Positions 5,245 through 6,797 of a stretch of DNA of 6,797 nt are shown here, piece after piece. The position numbers and the translations under genes were made by a program. The notes beneath the pieces are model-generated. The model did no database searches. It was not told the origin of the DNA and saw only the letters and a program-made list of their open reading frames with translations. The DNA comes from DATLYF01 sp035575095 (GTDB lineage: Bacteria > Pseudomonadota > Gammaproteobacteria > Competibacterales > Competibacteraceae), in the NCBI GenBank assembly GCA_035575095.1, contig DATLYF010000174.1, positions 1 through 6,797 on the forward strand. The letters run 5' to 3'. Position 1 is the first letter of the stretch. Each line of letters begins with the position of its first letter.

Positions 5245-5251
5245 AGGAGAG
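5245..5251 (+). promoter_or_regulatory. Ribosome binding site fixing the preT start
   Basis: AGGAGAG lies eight bases before ATG 5260. The frame stays open upstream to an ATG at 5053, but those 69 codons translate the inverted-repeat element and have no family match. Confidence 0.75.
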
Positions 5252-5259
5252 TCACCATC

Positions 5260-6654
5260 ATGAGCGCCGTTGAGAACGACATCCCCAGCGCCAGCGCCCC
5301 GCCGCGGCGGGAAGTGGGCGACATCGCCACCGGCCGCCTCGCTCCGCGCCAATACGTCGACAATTTCGCCGATGCCGAGCCGCTGCTAACCCCCATGCAG
5401 GCGGCCATCGAGGCCGATCGCTGCTACTTCTGCTACGACGCCCCCTGCACCCGGGCTTGCCCCACTGGCATCGACATCCCCAGCTTCATCCGCAAGATCG
5501 CCACCGGCAATCCCAAAGGTGCGGCCCGCGACATCCTCACCGCCAATCCTCTGGGGGCGATGTGCGCTCGGGTCTGCCCCACCGAAGTGCTGTGCGAGGG
5601 CGAATGCGTGCGCAACGCCCACGAGGGCAGGCCGGTGGCCATCGGTCGGCTGCAGCGCTACGCCACCGACTGGGTGCTGGCACGCGACGTGCCGCTGTTC
5701 CAGCGCGCTCCGGCCACGGGCAAGCGCGTCGCCGTAGTCGGTGGCGGCCCGGCCGGTCTGGCCTGCGCCCATGGCCTGGCCCGGCGCGGTCACGAGGTGG
5801 TCATCTTCGAGTCGCGCGACAAGCTGGGCGGGCTCAACGAGTACGGCATCGCCGCCTACAAGGCGACCGGCGGCATCGCCCAGCGCGAGGTGGAGTACCT
5901 GTTGGCGGTCGGCGGCATCGAGCTGCGCACCGGCCAGGTGCTGGGCAAGGACCTCACCCTGGAGCAGCTGCGGCGCGAGTTCGACGCAGTGTTCCTGGGG
6001 CTGGGCCTGGCCGGGGTCAACGCTCTGGGCGTGAGCGGCGAGGCCATCCCCGGGGTGGAGGATGCGGTGCGCTACATCGCCCGCCTGCGCCAGGCCGAGA
6101 ACCTGGCGGAGCTGCCGGTAGGCCGGCGGGTGGTGGTGATCGGCGGCGGCATGACCGCCATCGACATCGCGACCCAGAGCCGGCTGCTCGGCGCCGAGGA
6201 GGTGACCATCGTTTACCGCCGCGGCCCACAGCAGATGGGGGCGAGCCGCGCCGAGCAGGAATGGGCCCAGGTCAACGGCGTCAAGATCCGCCACTGGGCC
6301 GCGCCGAAGCGCCTGCTGCTCCGAGACGGCGTGCTGGCCGGCCTCGAGTTCGAGTGCACCCGCACCGATGACAAGGGCCGGCTGAGCGGCACTGGCGAGC
6401 ACTTCCAGCTCGCCGCCGATATGGTGTTCAAGGCCATCGGTCAGCGCTTCATACCCAGCGCCGTGGCCGACAGCCTGGATATGCTCGCCCTGGAGCAGGG
6501 CCGCATCCGGGTCGATGGCGAACGGCGCACTTCGCTGGCCGACGTCTGGGCTGGCGGCGATTGCGTGGCCGGCGGCCAGGACCTGACCGTGGCCGCGGTG
6601 GAGGACGGCAAGCGCGCCGCCGAATCCATCGACTCTTATCTACGCGGCGCCTGA
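5260..6654 (+). CDS. preT: NAD-dependent dihydropyrimidine dehydrogenase subunit PreT (FAD/Fe-S electron-transfer subunit)
   Basis: A 464-residue protein of the glutamate-synthase small-chain type. An N-terminal alpha-helical Fe-S domain carries two cysteine groups: Cys55, Cys58, Cys63, Cys67, and Cys102, Cys106, Cys112, Cys116. Gln132 in IGRLQ is placed like the unusual glutamine ligand of mammalian dihydropyrimidine dehydrogenase. The FAD-binding VVGGGPAGLACAHGLARRG is at 159-177, a second dinucleotide fold for NAD(P)H at 291-321 (VVVIGGGMTAID), and the C-terminal FAD motif VWAGGDCVAGGQDLT at 429-443. With PreA it forms the enzyme that reduces uracil and thymine to the dihydro forms: PreT takes electrons from NADH and passes them to PreA. 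The stop lies 16 bases before preA. Glutamate synthase small subunit is rejected because preA, not gltB, follows. Confidence 0.93.
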   Translation: MSAVENDIPSASAPPRREVGDIATGRLAPRQYVDNFADAEPLLTPMQAAIEADRCYFCYDAPCTRACPTGIDIPSFIRKIATGNPKGAARDILTANPLGAMCARVCPTEVLCEGECVRNAHEGRPVAIGRLQRYATDWVLARDVPLFQRAPATGKRVAVVGGGPAGLACAHGLARRGHEVVIFESRDKLGGLNEYGIAAYKATGGIAQREVEYLLAVGGIELRTGQVLGKDLTLEQLRREFDAVFLGLGLAGVNALGVSGEAIPGVEDAVRYIARLRQAENLAELPVGRRVVVIGGGMTAIDIATQSRLLGAEEVTIVYRRGPQQMGASRAEQEWAQVNGVKIRHWAAPKRLLLRDGVLAGLEFECTRTDDKGRLSGTGEHFQLAADMVFKAIGQRFIPSAVADSLDMLALEQGRIRVDGERRTSLADVWAGGDCVAGGQDLTVAAVEDGKRAAESIDSYLRGA

Positions 6655-6670
6655 GCGAGGAGGACTCCCC

Positions 6671-6797
6671 GTGGCCGATCTGAGCTGCAACTTCATCGGA
6701 ATCCATGCCCCCAATCCGTTTTGGCTGGCCTCGGCACCGCCCACCGACAAGGCCTACAACGTCATCCGCGCTTTCGAGGCCGGCTGGGGCGGGGTGG
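6671..6797 (+). CDS. preA: NAD-dependent dihydropyrimidine dehydrogenase subunit PreA, N-terminal part (runs off right edge)
   Basis: GTG at 6671 follows GAGGAGG (6657-6663) at seven-base spacing. The 42 residues visible contain APNPFWLASAPPTDKAYNVIRAFEAGWGGV, the first strand and substrate-side loop of the FMN-binding dihydroorotate-dehydrogenase-like barrel of PreA and of mammalian dihydropyrimidine dehydrogenase. The family normally ends in a ferredoxin-like domain with two 4Fe-4S clusters, which would lie outside the window. It holds the FMN and pyrimidine site and reduces the C5-C6 bond using electrons from PreT. The 16-base gap after preT fits translational coupling of two subunits made in equal amounts. 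The visible N-terminus is, by eye, nearer to mammalian dihydropyrimidine dehydrogenase than to E. coli PreA. Confidence 0.93.
   Translation, partial: MADLSCNFIGIHAPNPFWLASAPPTDKAYNVIRAFEAGWGGV

Noticed and set aside
5053..5259. Upstream start for preT at ATG 5053
   Set aside because: The added 69 codons translate the inverted-repeat element. AGGAGAG before ATG 5260 fits much better.
5386..6402. Minus-strand frame opposite preT, 338 codons
   Set aside because: Low-complexity antisense translation opposite a gene with intact Fe-S, FAD and NAD motifs.

Overview
The window is GC-rich, densely coded bacterial DNA with short gene spacings, clear Shine-Dalgarno sites and GTG/TTG starts. Gene content (aerobic phenylacetate degradation next to reductive pyrimidine degradation) and protein sequences point to a Pseudomonadota genome, probably beta- or gammaproteobacterial. 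No rRNA, tRNA or long marker is present, so genus cannot be named.

Block 1 (about 1-3565) is part of a phenylacetate (paa) cluster with divergent transcription. On the minus strand, the 5' end of an enoyl-CoA hydratase/isomerase gene runs off the left edge from a TTG start at 182. On the plus strand lie paaN (ring-cleavage semialdehyde dehydrogenase, single-domain type), paaY (left-handed beta-helix thioesterase / gamma-carbonic-anhydrase fold) and a second crotonase gene, probably paaF (2,3-dehydroadipyl-CoA hydratase). The AT-rich divergent spacer carries a GTGATAC / GTATCAC dyad. Its TGATAC and GTATCA cores are exactly 27 bases apart, the layout remembered for the PaaX operator of Escherichia coli.

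Block 2 (3566-4176) is a 611-base region with no convincing gene. It holds GC hairpins and a REP-like palindrome just after paaF, then an AT-rich patch with two inverted-repeat sites close to the RutR consensus. A GC-rich leader of about 330 bases follows, and a third, degenerate copy of the same site lies 25 bases before the next start codon. RutR is the uracil/thymine-responsive TetR-type regulator, so the sites fit the genes that follow.

Block 3 (4177-6797) is a reductive pyrimidine degradation operon: a nitrilase-superfamily beta-ureidopropionase (third step), preT (FAD/Fe-S subunit of NAD-dependent dihydropyrimidine dehydrogenase) and the start of preA (FMN catalytic subunit, first step). 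The dihydropyrimidinase for the second step is not in the window. Between the first two genes sits a 141-bp MITE-like element with 20-bp terminal inverted repeats and two internal perfect hairpins.

The genes themselves are known families. What deserves a second look is regulatory and repetitive: the 27-base-spaced operator, the three RutR-like sites with the long leader, and the intra-operon inverted-repeat element.
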